64,000 bases of DNA from Thalassoglobus neptunius. Lineage in GTDB: Bacteria > Planctomycetota > Planctomycetia > Planctomycetales > Planctomycetaceae. The number at the start of each line of letters is the position of its first letter. Within the stretch, counting starts at the first letter, position 1. The notes below the pieces were generated by a model. It was not told where the DNA came from and searched no databases. It saw only the letters and a list, made by a program, of their open reading frames with translations. Positions 17,163-27,540 of this stretch are shown piece after piece. The stretch spans positions 1-64,000 of the forward strand of contig NZ_SIHI01000008.1 in NCBI RefSeq assembly GCF_007859735.1. The letters run 5' to 3'. The position numbers and the translations under genes were made by a program.

Positions 17163-19082
17163 CTACTTGTAACTTCGTGTTGTGAGTTCGACGTTTTCAA
17201 ACTCAAGTGGTTCAACGTGCCGCTTGGCTTCGCCGTTCGGAACGTGTTCCCAGGCAGCGACATGTGTGAAGTTTTCGTCGTCGCGTTCGGCTTCACCTTC
17301 CGAAGTTTGATGCTCTTCCCGGAAGTGGCCACCGCAGGATTCTTCACGAGTGAGAGCGTCCTGAGCAAAGACCTCAGCAAACTCGAGGAAGTCCGCCACG
17401 CGTCCAGCCATTTCGAGTTGTTGGTTAAACGACTCTCCACTGCCGGGGATTCGGATTTGCTTCCAGAACTGTTCGCGAATCAGCCGGATTTTGTCAATCG
17501 CCTGATTCAGTCCTTGAGCATTGCGGGCCATTCCGCAGTAGTCCCACATGATTTGTCCAAGCTCACGATGGAAGCTTTGAACGGTGCGGGTTCCGTTGAT
17601 TCGCAGAAGTTTATCAACTCGGTCCTTCGCTTCGTTTTTCGTTTCTTCGAAGCGAGGATGCGCGGTCGTGACCGGCTTGATCGTTCGTCCGGCAAGGTGA
17701 TGACCAACGGTGTACGGAGCAATGAAGTATCCGTCGGCGAGACCCTGCATCAGGGCACTGGCACCGAGGCGGTTCGCTCCGTGGTCTGAGAAGTTGGCTT
17801 CGCCGAGTACGAACAGTCCCGGAATAGTGCTTTCCAGGTTGTAGTCGACCCAAAGCCCACCCATGGTGTAGTGCACCGCGGGATAGATTCGCATTGGGGT
17901 CTTGTACGGGTTTTCGTCCGTGATCTTCTGGTACATATGGAAGAGGTTGCCATACTTGCTGCGGATGGCATCTTCTCCCTGTTCCTGGATGGCTCGTCGG
18001 AAATCGAGGTACACAGCCATTCCGGTTTCGCCGATTCCGTAACCTTCGTCACACCGTTCTTTGGCGGCGCGACTTGCGACATCGCGAGGCACCATATTCC
18101 CGAAGGCAGGATACCGACGTTCGAGATAGTAATCTCGATCTTCTTCCGGAATGTCCTGTGGCGCTCTGCTGTCGTTAGGGTCTTTGGGAACCCAGACCCG
18201 CCCGTCATTTCGAAGACTCTCACTCATCAGAGTGAGTTTCGACTGATAATCCCCTTTGACCGGGATACAGGTTGGGTGGATCTGAGTGAAGCATGGGTTG
18301 GCGAAAAATGCTCCACGCTTGTGGCATCGCCAGGCTGCGGTGACGTTGCACCCCTTTGCATTGGTCGACAGATAAAATGCGTTCCCGTAGCCCCCGGTAC
18401 AGACCAACACTGCGTGGGCGGCGTGAGTTTCGAACTCACCGGTCTTGAGGTTTCGGCAAACGATCCCGCGTGCCATTCCGTCGACTGTGACCAGATCGAG
18501 CATTTCCCGGCGGGGGTACATTTTGACCTTCCCCGCAGAAACTTGCCTCATCAGGGAGCTGTAAGCTCCAAGCAGGAGCTGTTGTCCGGTCTGTCCACGG
18601 CAGTAGAACGTTCGCGATACTTGGGCTCCGCCGAACGTCCGGTTGGCGAGCAGTCCGCCATATTCTCGGGCGAAGGGAACTCCCTGAGCGACACACTGGT
18701 CGATGATTGAACCGCTGACTTCTGCAAGGCGATAGACGTTCGCTTCTCGCGCTCGGAAGTCTCCCCCTTTAATTGTGTCATAGAAGAGCCGGTGAACGGA
18801 ATCTCCGTCGTTCGGGTAGTTCTTGGCAGCGTTGATTCCCCCTTGAGCCGCGATGCTGTGCGCCCGTCGCGGGGAGTCTTGATAGCAGAAAGCTTTGACG
18901 TTGTAGCCCAACTCTCCGAGAGAAGCAGCCGCAGCTGCGCCGGCGAGTCCTGTTCCGACGACGATGATGTCGAACCGACGCTTATTGTTCGGAGAAACGA
19001 GTTTCATCTCGTTCCTGTGCTTCTCCCACTTTTCCGAAAGCGGGCCGCCGGGGACATCTGAGTGAAGTTCCATTTGACTCAT
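17163..19082 (-). CDS. sdhA: Succinate dehydrogenase flavoprotein subunit
   Basis: A 639-residue catalytic subunit oxidising succinate to fumarate. The FAD-binding dinucleotide fold is [16 protein letters not shown]. The FAD-attachment region [12 protein letters not shown] has a His for covalent linkage, and the substrate-site motifs HPTCIP and [21 protein letters not shown] follow. The start at 19082 (MSQMELH) is chosen because AGGAAATTGACG precedes the ATG; a further in-frame ATG lies seven codons upstream. It sits between sdhC and sdhB in one operon. The B-type complex is expected to couple to menaquinone. Confidence 0.96.
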   Translation of the reverse strand: MSQMELHSDVPGGPLSEKWEKHRNEMKLVSPNNKRRFDIIVVGTGLAGAAAAASLGELGYNVKAFCYQDSPRRAHSIAAQGGINAAKNYPNDGDSVHRLFYDTIKGGDFRAREANVYRLAEVSGSIIDQCVAQGVPFAREYGGLLANRTFGGAQVSRTFYCRGQTGQQLLLGAYSSLMRQVSAGKVKMYPRREMLDLVTVDGMARGIVCRNLKTGEFETHAAHAVLVCTGGYGNAFYLSTNAKGCNVTAAWRCHKRGAFFANPCFTQIHPTCIPVKGDYQSKLTLMSESLRNDGRVWVPKDPNDSRAPQDIPEEDRDYYLERRYPAFGNMVPRDVASRAAKERCDEGYGIGETGMAVYLDFRRAIQEQGEDAIRSKYGNLFHMYQKITDENPYKTPMRIYPAVHYTMGGLWVDYNLESTIPGLFVLGEANFSDHGANRLGASALMQGLADGYFIAPYTVGHHLAGRTIKPVTTAHPRFEETKNEAKDRVDKLLRINGTRTVQSFHRELGQIMWDYCGMARNAQGLNQAIDKIRLIREQFWKQIRIPGSGESFNQQLEMAGRVADFLEFAEVFAQDALTREESCGGHFREEHQTSEGEAERDDENFTHVAAWEHVPNGEAKRHVEPLEFENVELTTRSYK

Positions 19083-19194
19083 CGTCAATTTCCTACCAGG
19101 CATTTTTCAACAGCGAGCAGCGGTGTTCCCGATGTGTTTTTCCGGAATTGAAGAATCAATCTTCTGACTGCTGCGACTTCACAGACAACTGAAA

Positions 19195-19902
19195 TCAATG
19201 GCCGGTTGTTACCGTTCCGACGAACTGAAACCACTCAGGGTACATTTGAGCCATCACAGGGAAGCTGCTGAAGCCAAGGGCGACAACAACTCCGAAGATG
19301 CGCGAAACCAGTTGGATTCCCGCAGTGTACTTGGGATGATTGAATCCAATTGTCTGGCAGGCACTTGCCAAACCGTGGGAAACGTGAATTCCCAACGCGA
19401 TGGCCCCGGCCATGTAAATAATCAGCCGAGTTCCGTCCGAAACGATCAATCCGGCCTTCTGGGCGGGTGTCATGTCCTCGAGTCCCCATCCAAACTCCAG
19501 TTTGAAGTCGGAGATGTGGACGATCAGGAAGAGCATTCCGACCAGACCGGTGACCATCATCGTGTAATCTGGAGCCAGGAGAAGCGGAAAGGCACGGTCG
19601 TCTCGTTTCGACTCCGTTTTCCGGTACCCTGTTTTTCTCGCGGATTTGTTTTCCCACGTCGTCGTGAAGGCGAGCACGATATGCAGAGCGAAGGCCGCGA
19701 AGAGGAGCGTTTCCGCCAGCATCAGGAATTCTTCGTTGCTGTGCAGAGCGTGGGCGTATTTGTCGTACGCTTCGCCTCCAACATACAGCAACAGGTTTCC
19801 TGAAAGGTGCACGACCAAAAAGAAACAGAGGAACAGGCCCGTGAGCGCCATGACGAATTTGCGTCCCACGGTAGACTTCAGAAAGCCAGTGAGCCAGCTC
19901 AA
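19195..19902 (-). CDS. sdhC: Succinate dehydrogenase membrane subunit, b-type cytochrome (fused C/D)
   Basis: A 235-residue protein with five membrane helices, the fused single-anchor form that carries two hemes b. Candidate heme His residues lie in FFLVVHLSGN, KYAHALH, LFLIVHISDFK and LGIHVSHG. The start is best placed at TTG 19902: the minus strand reads GAAGGAGCCGAAATTG, giving a strong SD six bases before TTG. The resulting N-terminus (M)SWLTGFLKSTVGRKF resembles other B-type SdhC proteins. The open frame runs 33 codons further up without a better start. It is the first gene of sdhCAB. Confidence 0.93.
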   Translation of the reverse strand: MSWLTGFLKSTVGRKFVMALTGLFLCFFLVVHLSGNLLLYVGGEAYDKYAHALHSNEEFLMLAETLLFAAFALHIVLAFTTTWENKSARKTGYRKTESKRDDRAFPLLLAPDYTMMVTGLVGMLFLIVHISDFKLEFGWGLEDMTPAQKAGLIVSDGTRLIIYMAGAIALGIHVSHGLASACQTIGFNHPKYTAGIQLVSRIFGVVVALGFSSFPVMAQMYPEWFQFVGTVTTGH

Positions 19903-20060
19903 TTTCGGCTCCTTCAATTTCGATGCCGTCAAAAATTCGAGGTCAACGTCACTCAATACCGAGCATCCGATGAGCAAACGGTACCCCTTTTGCCATCGCA
20001 ACTTCGGCGGATTATAGGGCTTCGGTCAACATCTGCAACGTTCGATTCGCTGCAGTTTCG

Positions 20061-21161
20061 TTAACTCTCAGCTTTGAACTCCCCAGCGTCGTAGCGTTCC
20101 CAGAATTCAGAAGGTGTCATTGGTTGGGCGACGCCGTCGAATGATGTGTCAATTTGCTGGAGAGATCTCATGTTCCGAATTGCTTCGATTCCGGTTTTAA
20201 TGAGATTTGGCGTGAAAATCAGCCGTTCGAGTTGGAGGTCGGCAAGTGGGCTCAAGTCGGTGACCTGAGTTCGGGAAATGTTGAGCCGCTTGAGGGTGTT
20301 CATTCCGGAGAGTGCGTTGAGGTTGTTCACCGAACTTCCCTCGACGTCCAAGCTCACAAGTCCGTGGTCCGAGATTCCGGTGAGGTCCTTCACATTCGTG
20401 TTTCGCATCCAGAGAGTGCCAAGCCTCATGGACTGAACAGTCTTCAGGTCTTCGATGGGAGTATCGCAAAGATTCAGTTCGTCCAGTTGTTTGCCTGTGA
20501 GGATCGAAAGATCTTCCACGGGGCAGCCGTTCAGCCACAAGACTTTGAGCGGGCATGACTTCAATGGAGAAATGTCGCCAACCTTCGCACCTTCCAGATA
20601 GAGGTGGGTCAGTTTCGTGTTTCCTTCGAGGAACGAGAGGTCTTCCAGTTCAGAGCGCGTCGCGTCGAGGTGTTCCAGTGGAGCACCGGTTAAGGGCGAC
20701 ATGTCGGAAATGTCGGTTTCGGAGATTCCCATCCGTTCGATTTTCATCCCTTCCAGTGGAGACAGGTCAGTGACCCGCGTTTGGGAAAGGTTCAAGACTT
20801 TCAGAGGAAGTCCGCGCAACGGTTCGAGGGTTGTGACCCCGCTGTTTCCGAGATCGGCGACCGTGAAATTGCGTCCGGTCTTTTCGAAGTGGGCGTTTTC
20901 GTTGGCTCCGAGTTGTGTGCGAAGTTCGTCCGCACTCAACATTTTCGGAGTGTCGTCCTCCGCATTCGAGGGCTGTTCTTCAGGCTTGACCGCCGTGAAG
21001 GTTGAAGCGGAGCCATCGGAGCTTTCGCTCGGCGGATTCTCGCTACACCCGGAAATGGTGAACGAAAGAGTAAGGCATCCGAGCAACAGGGTGAGACGCT
21101 GCGTTTCTGGAAGCGGAAAGTTCTGAGTGGGTGTTGAGCAATAGAAGTGTTGCTTCGCCAT
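20061..21161 (-). CDS. Leucine-rich-repeat-like lipoprotein
   Basis: 366 residues from MAKQHFYC. A hydrophobic stretch LLLGCLTLSFTISGC ends in a lipobox-like ISGC, so the protein is probably lipid-anchored. After a Ser/Glu-rich linker come about nine short repeats of the form LKVLNLSQTRVTDLSPLEG, LEHLDATRSELEDLSFLEG and LKRLNISRTQVTDLSPLAD. The spacing is about 22-24 residues, typical of internalin-like or planctomycete LRRs. Such repeats bind proteins; the partner is unknown. The C-terminus (MTPSEFWERYDAGEFKAES) is outside the repeats. It lies just downstream of the small 92-residue gene. Confidence 0.85.
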   Translation of the reverse strand: MAKQHFYCSTPTQNFPLPETQRLTLLLGCLTLSFTISGCSENPPSESSDGSASTFTAVKPEEQPSNAEDDTPKMLSADELRTQLGANENAHFEKTGRNFTVADLGNSGVTTLEPLRGLPLKVLNLSQTRVTDLSPLEGMKIERMGISETDISDMSPLTGAPLEHLDATRSELEDLSFLEGNTKLTHLYLEGAKVGDISPLKSCPLKVLWLNGCPVEDLSILTGKQLDELNLCDTPIEDLKTVQSMRLGTLWMRNTNVKDLTGISDHGLVSLDVEGSSVNNLNALSGMNTLKRLNISRTQVTDLSPLADLQLERLIFTPNLIKTGIEAIRNMRSLQQIDTSFDGVAQPMTPSEFWERYDAGEFKAES

Positions 21162-21255
21162 GGATGCGGCTTTCTCGTATTTCGAGCAAAAAATGGCCGT
21201 GAGTTTGAGAGTTCTCGATCTCACTCACAGAGAATTCGATCGAAGCCCAGTAGAT

Positions 21256-21534
21256 TTATTTGGGTTTGATGGCACCCGATTCGAGGTCTTTGACGACCTC
21301 TGCCAGGACTGCCGGGTCTCCGGATGCAATAACATGCTGGATGCGACCACCGGGAACATCAAGTCGTTCCATCGCTTCCTGAGCTGAGTTCCACAGCTTG
21401 GCTTTTTGCTTGGCGCCAGTCGCCAGATAGAGGCTGGTGACCAGTTCGCTCAGCCGCTGGCTGTCGATCTGTTCCCGGTTCTCGTAGTACCGGGAAATGA
21501 CTTTTTTCTGGTAATTGGAGTATTCACGAGGCAT
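21256..21534 (-). CDS. Small conserved protein of unknown function
   Basis: A 92-residue, soluble, charged and mostly helical protein beginning MPREYSNYQKKVISRYYENR. AGGACAATCCC before the ATG is a fair ribosome-binding site. The sequence contains SQRLSELVTSLYLATGAKQ and ends in lysine. Proteins of this type occur widely in planctomycetes, but I know of no function. It is followed after about 95 bases by the LRR lipoprotein on the same strand, with no sign of functional linkage. Confidence 0.75.
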   Translation of the reverse strand: MPREYSNYQKKVISRYYENREQIDSQRLSELVTSLYLATGAKQKAKLWNSAQEAMERLDVPGGRIQHVIASGDPAVLAEVVKDLESGAIKPK

Positions 21535-21654
21535 GGGATTGTCCTGGGTTCAGATGAGATGGCATTGTAGCCAATCGGCGCCGAGGATGAAGTTGCTCCA
21601 AGCAGGCGCGTTTTTTTCGTGTCAGTCAACGTGTTACGATTGATCGAGAGAGCA

Positions 21655-22893
21655 ATGACGAAAGGCTGGGAGGTTTTTGTGAATCAACAGGGAAAACGCC
21701 CGTGGCTTCAAGAAATCAGTCGGTTGGTGGATCAACGCGCGGGGCATATTCGGGACATTCGGCGATTTCTCCACCAGCATCCTGAACCGAGCGGCGAAGA
21801 GTTTCACACGACGGCGTTTTTTCTTGAGAAGCTCAAGGAACTGGATGTCCGGACTGTTGTCGGGCCAGGAAATCGTGGACTCATTATTGATGCGCCCGGA
21901 AAAGATCCGTTGATCGCAATCCGTGGAGATATTGACGGGCTGCGAATTCAGGATCAGAAGAACACAAGCTATTGCAGCCAGAGTGAAGGGTTGATGCATG
22001 CTTGCGGGCACGATGCGCATGCGGCGATCGCATACGGGACGATGCTGGCGCTGATTGATTTGTCGAAGAAGTTTCCCGAGTGGTCGGTTCCGTGGCGGGT
22101 CTTGCTTCAACCGGCAGAAGAAACGAATCGTGGAGCGATCGAACTGGTGAAGGCGGGAGCGGTTGATGGGATTCAGGCGTTGATGAGTCTGCACATGGAT
22201 CCATCAAGAGAAACCGGGACGATTGGAGTTCGCTCGGGAGCATTCACGGCGGATTGCAACGAGCTGGAAGTTCAGGTTCTCGGTCGCGGGGCGCATGCAG
22301 CTCGTCCCCATGAGGCGTGTGATCCCATCGCAGCAGCTGCGCAATTGATCAGTTCAATTTTCCTGTTCATTCCGCGTGGAACAGATTCTCAAGATCCCGT
22401 TGTGGTCAGCTTCGGCCAAATTCAGGCAGGGCAAAATCCGAACGTGATTCCCGATGAGGTGATCGTCCGCGGAACGCTTCGGACTCTCGATTTGCGGATC
22501 AGCGAGAACACGATTCGGCATCTCGAACGACTCGCACGAGGTGTCGCAGAAGCCAGCGGGACAGCGATCACGGTCTCGCATCGTCATGGTCCCCCGGGGG
22601 TCGAGAATGATCCGGAATTGACGAAGATCGTTCGCGAAGTTTCGGGTGAATTGCTTGGTCGAGAAGGTGTGCAGGAGATTTCTCGGCCGAGTATGGGAGG
22701 CGAGGATTTCGCCAATTACTTGCAGAAGGTTTCGGGGGTGATGTTCCGGTTGGGGTGTGTGAAAAACACTCAAAACGCCCCTCCGCTTCATTCTCCGCTG
22801 TTCGACATCGACGAAGATTCTCTTGCCGTCGGAACGAAAGTTCTCGCCGGGAGTGTCGTGGAATGGTATCTGCGGCATACCAATTGCGGTTAG
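21655..22893 (+). CDS. M20D-family amidohydrolase (N-acyl-amino-acid / IAA-conjugate hydrolase type)
   Basis: 412 residues from MTKGWEVF. Metal-binding and catalytic motifs are in order: IRGDIDGLRI, MHACGHDAHAAIAYG, LLQPAEETNRGA and LHMDPSR. A dimerisation lid region GRGAHAARPHEACDPI and the C-terminal GGEDFANYLQKV follow. These are the M20D signature, typical of hippurate hydrolases and N-acetyl-diaminopimelate deacetylases. Exact substrate is open; lysine pathway or peptide salvage are possibilities. An upstream GTG (21619) is less likely than the ATG. The ligase gene follows after 52 bases on the same strand. Confidence 0.88.
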   Translation: MTKGWEVFVNQQGKRPWLQEISRLVDQRAGHIRDIRRFLHQHPEPSGEEFHTTAFFLEKLKELDVRTVVGPGNRGLIIDAPGKDPLIAIRGDIDGLRIQDQKNTSYCSQSEGLMHACGHDAHAAIAYGTMLALIDLSKKFPEWSVPWRVLLQPAEETNRGAIELVKAGAVDGIQALMSLHMDPSRETGTIGVRSGAFTADCNELEVQVLGRGAHAARPHEACDPIAAAAQLISSIFLFIPRGTDSQDPVVVSFGQIQAGQNPNVIPDEVIVRGTLRTLDLRISENTIRHLERLARGVAEASGTAITVSHRHGPPGVENDPELTKIVREVSGELLGREGVQEISRPSMGGEDFANYLQKVSGVMFRLGCVKNTQNAPPLHSPLFDIDEDSLAVGTKVLAGSVVEWYLRHTNCG

Positions 22894-22945
22894 ACTGTTC
22901 CCGCGAGGTTATTTCCACACAGTCGCAACTGGAGCGAAGCCGACG

Positions 22946-24064
22946 ATGTCAAAAATTCCCTTCTCAGAAAGTCTCGGGCCGTCGCTCGGAGTCGAAATCG
23001 AAATGGCTCTGGTGGATCGCGAGACGGGAAGTCTGCGGTCAGGGTGTCCGGCGATCCTCCAGGTGCTTTCAAGTGCTGATTGCGAAACGGTCAAGCCGGA
23101 GTTGATGGAGTGCTATATCGAAGTCAACACGGATGTCTGTTCAACAGTCAGCGAGGCGGGAGCACAGCTTCGCGAGCAGTTGAAGGCGGTTCAGTCCGCT
23201 GCAGAGGAAAACGGTGTCGATTTGCTCTTTTCTGCGACACATCCGTTTTCGTCATGGCATGACCAGCAGGTCAGCGACAATGAACGTTACAACCGAATCG
23301 TCAATCTTCTGCAAGACACAGCCCGTCAACTGGTAACCTTCGGGCTTCACGTGCATGTCGGTGTGGATTCGGGTGACAAGGCGGTGATGATCTGTGATCG
23401 CATTCTGAGTCACTTGCCGATTCTTCTCGCTGCGAGTTGTAACAGCCCGTTTTGGGAAGGCCGCCAAACGGGTTTGTGTTCGTGGCGGACGAAAGTAATG
23501 GAGGGGCTTCCGACGGCAGGTTTGCCTCCCTTTATGCGCAACTGGAGCGAATACGCGTGGCTCGTCAATCATCTGATTCATACAGGATTTATTGAATCGA
23601 TCCGAGAAATCTGGTGGGACGTGCGGCCGCATCACAACTTTGGAACAGTGGAGGTTCGCATCTGTGATATGCCCGGTCGCCTGGACGATGCGCTCGGACT
23701 GGTCGCTTACATTCACTGTTTGATCAAGTCGCTTTCCGATGAGATCGATGAAGGTCTCTATCAGCATGATTGTCATCCGATGCTGGTCAGGCAGAATAAA
23801 TGGCGCGCTGCCCGATATGGATTGGATGCCGAGTTGGTCGACAGCCAGAATCATCAACTCGTTCCGACGCGAGAGATCATCAAGTCGACGATTGAAAAGT
23901 TCCGGGGCATCTCTCAGGACCTCGGTTGCGAGGCTGAATTGATGGAGTTTGGTGAGTTTGTTCAACAACCGACCTGGGCCGAGCGACAAATGGATCATCT
24001 GGAAAGATTCGGCTGCCAGCAGCAGCTCGTCCGGTGGTTGGTCGAGCAATCCCGCATCAGTTGA
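22946..24064 (+). CDS. YbdK-type carboxylate-amine ligase (glutamate-cysteine ligase family 2)
   Basis: 372 residues, close to the length of E. coli YbdK. The ATG 22946 has GGAG eleven bases upstream; the frame is open earlier but overlaps the amidohydrolase gene. Family features are LGVEIEMALVDRETG (metal/ATP site glutamates), ECYIEVNTDVCSTVSEAG, LVTFGLHVHVGVDSGDKAV, SPFWEGRQTGLCSWR and FGTVEVRICDMPGRLDD. The fold ligates a carboxylate to an amine with ATP; glutamate-cysteine ligation is weak in YbdK itself, so the natural substrate is uncertain. Co-transcription with the upstream amidohydrolase suggests amide-bond metabolism. Confidence 0.88.
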   Translation: MSKIPFSESLGPSLGVEIEMALVDRETGSLRSGCPAILQVLSSADCETVKPELMECYIEVNTDVCSTVSEAGAQLREQLKAVQSAAEENGVDLLFSATHPFSSWHDQQVSDNERYNRIVNLLQDTARQLVTFGLHVHVGVDSGDKAVMICDRILSHLPILLAASCNSPFWEGRQTGLCSWRTKVMEGLPTAGLPPFMRNWSEYAWLVNHLIHTGFIESIREIWWDVRPHHNFGTVEVRICDMPGRLDDALGLVAYIHCLIKSLSDEIDEGLYQHDCHPMLVRQNKWRAARYGLDAELVDSQNHQLVPTREIIKSTIEKFRGISQDLGCEAELMEFGEFVQQPTWAERQMDHLERFGCQQQLVRWLVEQSRIS

Positions 24065-25011
24065 ATGGGAGTCGCTGAATGAGCGCGGCAGCTGAGTCCC
24101 CCGCCATTGTCGATGCGGCCAGAGTGTCGACTTTCTTCAATTCTGGCACAAAATCGGGGGCTGAGAGGGCTCGGAAGGAGCCCGGAAAGTTGTGAGTCGT
24201 CATGAAAATCAAGGGTTAACCAAAAACACATTCTAATTTTCAGAATTTCCCCTTTTCCTGAAATTGCCTGATAGCTATGATCCTTCCAGCTGTTATGGAA
24301 AGTGATCGCTGAAGGTCTATACAATCTCACCTTCCCACGTTTCTTCCTTTGGATTCTCATTGCGTTGACGAGAGTGAATCTGAGAGACACGGGAGGTCAA
24401 TTCAGCAATACCCTCCATTTTTTTGACGACTCTTGCTTCTTCTTTTCTCAATCTTCTCGCAGAAGCTTCGGTTGCATTCGGTTGCAAATACGTCGAAGTT
24501 CCGCAGAAGTTGTCGAAAGTCGATCGAGTTTTTTGAAGAGTAAGAAAGCGGCAAGAGCCGAAGATTTGAACGGGTGAGACTCCTCAACGAGGCGAACACC
24601 TGGCTCACATAAAAGGGTTATCACTCTCTCAACTGACGAGAGAGTCGAAATTTGACGACGGAGTCATTCATCATGCGAAATCCCATTCGAGCAGTTCGAG
24701 TTTGACTCGAGCAGCATCCTGGCCACATCGACGGGTCGTTCCCATCGGTTTCAGGTTTAAGAGAACTGTTCGACGTTGTGAGTTAAGTGAACTCACGTCG
24801 AGCGATTCACGAACCGGAAAATTGGCAAAGTGTTCTGCTTGGGTCTCGCATGACTCCCTGGATTCCCACTGAGAATCCTTTCTTTCCAAGTATGAAAACT
24901 GCTTTGTGTTGGCGGTGAACGCCAATTTCCTCTTGAGAATTGCGTAACTCGTTACTGATGGGTGAGTCGCAGAGTTGTGGCTCCTCTTCCATTTATCCTG
25001 ACAGCCTTGGT
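24065..25011. other. Long intergenic region upstream of fusA
   Basis: Nearly 950 bases with no gene I can support. It contains a perfect 8-bp inverted repeat ACTCTCTC (24623-24630) / GAGAGAGT (24638-24645) without a T-tract. It presumably holds the fusA promoter and a long leader. No tRNA or riboswitch fold is recognised. Confidence 0.45.
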
Positions 25012-27153
25012 ATGGCCATGAATCTGAATAAAGTCCGAAACATCGGAATTTCCGCCCACATTGACTCCGGAAAGACGACGCTCACTGAGCGAATTCTTTA
25101 CTACTCCGGTCGTATCCACAAAATCGAAGAAGTGCGTGGAGGCGGTGACGGAGCGACCATGGACCACATGGAGCTCGAAAAAGAACGTGGGATCACAATT
25201 ACTTCCGCTGCGACTCAGGTTCAGTGGAAAGACCACATCGTGAACGTCATCGATACACCAGGTCACGTGGACTTCACTGTGGAAGTCGAACGTTCTCTGC
25301 GTGTTCTCGATGGAGCTGTGCTCGTTCTCTGTTCCGTCGGTGGTGTTCAAAGTCAGTCGCTGACTGTGGACCGCCAGATGAAGCGGTACAAAGTTCCGCG
25401 AATTGCGTTCGTCAACAAGATGGACCGAACCGGAGCGGATTTCTACTCCGTTGTGCGTCAAATCAAAGACAAGCTGAAAGCCAACGCTGTCCCGATTCAA
25501 ATTCCAATCGGAGCCGGAAACGACTTCGAAGGAATGATTGACCTCATCGAAATGCAGTCAATCACCTTCGGCGGTGACCGCGGGGAAGACGTGATTCGCG
25601 GCGAAATTTCTGCGGACATGAAGGAACAGGCAGAAACCTATCGTCAAGAGATGCTCGAAGCTCTCTCGATGTTCGACGATGAACTCATGGAAGCTCTGCT
25701 CGAAGAAGCAGAGCTTCCAACCGAGAAAATTCGGGGAATCATCCGCGCAGCGACGTTGACTCAGGACATCACACCAGTGATGTGTGGTTCGGCGTTCAAG
25801 AACAAAGGTGTTCAGTCGCTGCTTGATGCTGTGACTTACTTCCTGCCTCGACCGAATGACGTCGATGTTGAAGCCATCGATGTCGATGCGACTGAGAAGG
25901 CAATCAAAGCTGGCGAAATTCAGGAAAACGAAGCGAAGCGAGTGACCCTGTCGGATTCCGTCGACGATCCACTTGTCTGTATGGCTTTCAAAACCGTTCT
26001 GGAGCAGTTCGGACAGTTGACCTACACCCGGATCTACCAAGGAAAGATCGTTAAGGGTGAAAGTTACATCAACACTCGTACCGGCCAGAAGGTCCGGTTC
26101 GGTCGACTGGTTCGTATGCACTCGAACGATCGAGAAGATATCGATGTCGCGGAAGCGGGCGATATTGTTGCGGTTGTGGGAATCGATTGTGCTTCCGGGG
26201 ATACGTTCTGTGGACCAGGAGCGAACTACTCGCTGGAAAACATTTACGTTCCGGAACCTGTGATTCGACTTTCGATCGAGCCAACCGACCGTGCAGGTGC
26301 CGATCGTCTCGGAAAAGCCCTCGAGCGTTTCCGTCGCGAAGATCCAACCTTCCAGGTCAGCACTGATCCCGAAACCAATCAAACGATCATTGCCGGGATG
26401 GGACAACTGCACCTCGAAGTTTATATCGAGCGAATCAAGCGAGAATATCGCTGTGAAGTCACCATCGGGGAACCGAAAGTGGCTTACAAGGAAATGCCGA
26501 CCAAAGACGTCGACTTCAACTACAAGCACAAGAAGCAGACGGGTGGGTCCGGTCAGTACGCTCACGTTGTGGGAAAACTGCACTGCCTCCCGGAAGGTTC
26601 CGAAGAGGAATACGTCTTCAACAACAACATTTCACAGGGACGTATTCCAGCCCAGTACATTCCTGCTGCGGAAGCTGGTTTCAAACGAGCCCTTGAAAAA
26701 GGACCGTTGATTGAAGCCGAAGTTGTGTACGCCTCCGTCGATCTCGATGACGGAAGCTATCACGATGTCGACTCCTCGGAAAAAGCGTTCGAAACTTGTG
26801 GATGGCAGGCGGTTCGCGATGCCCTGACAAAGGCATCTGTCGCATTGCTTGAGCCGATCATGACATTGGATGTGGAAATTCCAGAAGAGTTTCAGGGAGC
26901 CGTGACCGGTCACCTGTCGAGTAAGCGTGGTGTCGTGAACTCAGCAGAGACCCGTGAAGGAACCTGTTACATCGTCGCGGAAGTTCCACTTGCGAACATG
27001 TTCGACTATGCCAACGAACTGCGATCGATGACGCAGGGTAAGGGTGGTTTCAGTATGGAATTCGGCCGCTACAGCCAGGTTCCACGTAACATCCAGACAG
27101 AAATTGTCGAACGTCGCCGCAAAGAGAAAGAAGAACGACTCGCCAAGAAGTAA
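25012..27153 (+). CDS. fusA: Elongation factor G (spdEFG/mitochondrial EFG1-like)
   Basis: 713 residues from MAMNLNKV. GTPase motifs are [15 protein letters not shown] (G1), ERGITITSA (switch II side), DTPGHVD (G3) and [12 protein letters not shown] (G4). Domain II with LVCMAFKT, domain [16 protein letters not shown], domain [13 protein letters not shown] and the C-terminal domain V are all present. The HIDSGKTT P-loop with [28 protein letters not shown] differs from canonical HIDAGKTT...ATMDWMEQE. It resembles the spdEFG/mitochondrial EFG1 lineage known from planctomycetes. It catalyses ribosomal translocation. It is not linked to rpsL, rpsG or tuf and has its own terminator. Upstream ATGs are possible but lack a ribosome-binding site. 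Confidence 0.93.
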   Translation: MAMNLNKVRNIGISAHIDSGKTTLTERILYYSGRIHKIEEVRGGGDGATMDHMELEKERGITITSAATQVQWKDHIVNVIDTPGHVDFTVEVERSLRVLDGAVLVLCSVGGVQSQSLTVDRQMKRYKVPRIAFVNKMDRTGADFYSVVRQIKDKLKANAVPIQIPIGAGNDFEGMIDLIEMQSITFGGDRGEDVIRGEISADMKEQAETYRQEMLEALSMFDDELMEALLEEAELPTEKIRGIIRAATLTQDITPVMCGSAFKNKGVQSLLDAVTYFLPRPNDVDVEAIDVDATEKAIKAGEIQENEAKRVTLSDSVDDPLVCMAFKTVLEQFGQLTYTRIYQGKIVKGESYINTRTGQKVRFGRLVRMHSNDREDIDVAEAGDIVAVVGIDCASGDTFCGPGANYSLENIYVPEPVIRLSIEPTDRAGADRLGKALERFRREDPTFQVSTDPETNQTIIAGMGQLHLEVYIERIKREYRCEVTIGEPKVAYKEMPTKDVDFNYKHKKQTGGSGQYAHVVGKLHCLPEGSEEEYVFNNNISQGRIPAQYIPAAEAGFKRALEKGPLIEAEVVYASVDLDDGSYHDVDSSEKAFETCGWQAVRDALTKASVALLEPIMTLDVEIPEEFQGAVTGHLSSKRGVVNSAETREGTCYIVAEVPLANMFDYANELRSMTQGKGGFSMEFGRYSQVPRNIQTEIVERRRKEKEERLAKK

Positions 27154-27183
27154 GTCGTCTTCCAACATGAGTCTTCAGACTCG

Positions 27184-27212
27184 GCCCGGGAAATTGTTCC
27201 CGGGCTTTTTTT
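27184..27212 (+). terminator. Rho-independent terminator of fusA
   Basis: GCCCGGGAA (27184-27192) pairs with TTCCCGGGC (27197-27205), followed by seven T residues. It lies 30 bases after the fusA stop codon. Confidence 0.95.
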
Positions 27213-27540
27213 ATGTCGACATCCTCGCCAACTGGCAAAAATGACCATCGTGAATTGTTCAGACTGACGACCGATCGTGCATCAAACCGGGATCATCAAC
27301 GTGTGGCAGTGGACTTCAAATGGCCGGTGACGCTGGGTGTCTCGTCGGATTGTTTTGTTGGTGCTCTCTCTGATTCGAAATTCGCATCCCCACTCAATAT
27401 GATCCCGTGGCTGAGGAGCGCTCTTCATGGACGCGGTTTGTTTCGATGATGATTCCTGATCGGGGATCGCCGAGATCGGAGTTTCCTTGGGGACAGGAGA
27501 CTTCTCAGTGCCGCGTTCGTGAAATCATCCAAGGTGACTT
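27213..27540. other. Intergenic stretch
   Basis: About 330 bases between the fusA terminator and the membrane protein gene. I see no gene, RNA or clear promoter in it. Confidence 0.4.

Noticed and set aside
17871-18710. Plus-strand open frame of 279 codons inside sdhA
   Set aside because: It is opposite a highly conserved enzyme gene and has no domain signature.
24623-24645. Inverted repeat ACTCTCTC/GAGAGAGT as a terminator
   Set aside because: No T-tract follows on either strand and no gene ends nearby.
25558-26583. Minus-strand open frame of 341 codons inside fusA
   Set aside because: It lies wholly opposite the conserved EF-G coding sequence and has no recognisable domain.
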